Shown one piece after another: positions 32,784-32,860 of a DNA stretch of 32,860 nt. Within the stretch, counting starts at the first letter, position 1, and every line of letters begins with the position of its first letter. A program made the translations under genes and the position numbers. The notes under the pieces are model-generated. The model ran no database searches and was not told the origin of the DNA. It was given only the letters and a program-made list of their open reading frames with translations. Source of the stretch: Bacteroidales bacterium (GTDB taxonomy: Bacteria; Bacteroidota; Bacteroidia; Bacteroidales; UBA932); contig JAGCUV010000014.1 in assembly GCA_017962705.1 (NCBI GenBank), positions 1 to 32,860 of the forward strand. The letters run 5' to 3'.

Positions 32784-32860
32784 TTACCGCAATCGAATGG
32801 CATCGCCTTCATCCAAATAATAATTCGCCGTCAGCCCATTCCGTTTGAGAATACTCTTGA
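32784..32860 (-). CDS. C-terminal tail of a LysM-like protein (cut by window)
   Basis: The last 24 full codons of a - strand gene end at TAA 32784-32786, one base before mltG. The end reads LTANYYLDEGDAIRLR after KSILKRNG, very like the end of a LysM repeat (LLKRNGL, then a loop, then G-D-x-I-x-L-R). In Bacteroidota such tails occur on glucosaminidase-type cell-wall enzymes, which would fit with mltG. Only 24 residues are seen, so the full function cannot be stated. Confidence 0.5.
   Translation of the reverse strand, partial: KSILKRNGLTANYYLDEGDAIRLR

Overview
The window looks like chromosomal DNA of a Bacteroidota species, most likely order Bacteroidales. Three things point there. The best promoters fit the Bacteroidota consensus (TTTG, 19-20 bases, TAnnTTTG). 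Several families are typical of the group: DUF721 directly after recF, DUF4301, the PSP1/RicT protein next to holB, and a PII-like protein after an RND pump. Coding DNA is GC-rich while the few intergenic stretches are AT-rich. Nearly all the sequence is core housekeeping. I see no insertion sequences, phage genes, CRISPR arrays, tRNAs or rRNAs.

Layout. (1) Positions 2-6737, + strand: a packed run of pdxA (5' end missing), rnhA, rfbC, rfbD (interrupted by an in-frame TAG), recF, a DUF721/DciA-like gene, and a single reading frame joining PdxB to DUF4301. (2) 6767-8250, + strand: a promoter, a membrane-anchored TPR protein and yebC. (3) 8286-21366, - strand: eleven tightly packed co-directional genes, read from mdh through pgk, lgt, a TolC/membrane-fusion/RND efflux system, a PII-like gene, a polyprenyl diphosphate synthase, holB, ricT and trmB. 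They end at a strong hairpin inside the last codons of trmB. (4) 21438-22301, + strand: a promoter, a structured leader of about 190 bases with an attenuator-like stem plus T-run, and a 4'-phosphopantetheinyl transferase. (5) 22332-23768, - strand: an organophosphate:phosphate antiporter. (6) 23769-26365: an AT-rich divergent intergenic region, nrdD (class III ribonucleotide reductase) and its terminator. (7) 26397-32860, - strand: an operon-like run of a LysM-like gene tail, mltG, sufS, sufE, a DUF59 protein, a family 2 glycosyltransferase and a two-domain secreted sialate O-acetylesterase-like protein.

How the genes fit together. PdxA and PdxB are two steps of DXP-dependent vitamin B6 synthesis. 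RfbC and RfbD are consecutive dTDP-rhamnose steps. RecF, DUF721 and HolB are replication/repair proteins. SufS, SufE and the DUF59 protein handle sulfur for Fe-S clusters. TolC, the fusion protein and the RND pump form one tripartite exporter, with a PII-like gene as a candidate regulator.

No clearly new multi-gene system is visible. The observations most worth checking are the PdxB-DUF4301 fusion, the amber codon in rfbD, the structured leader before the phosphopantetheinyl transferase, the PII-like gene on the RND pump, and the unusual two-domain esterase.
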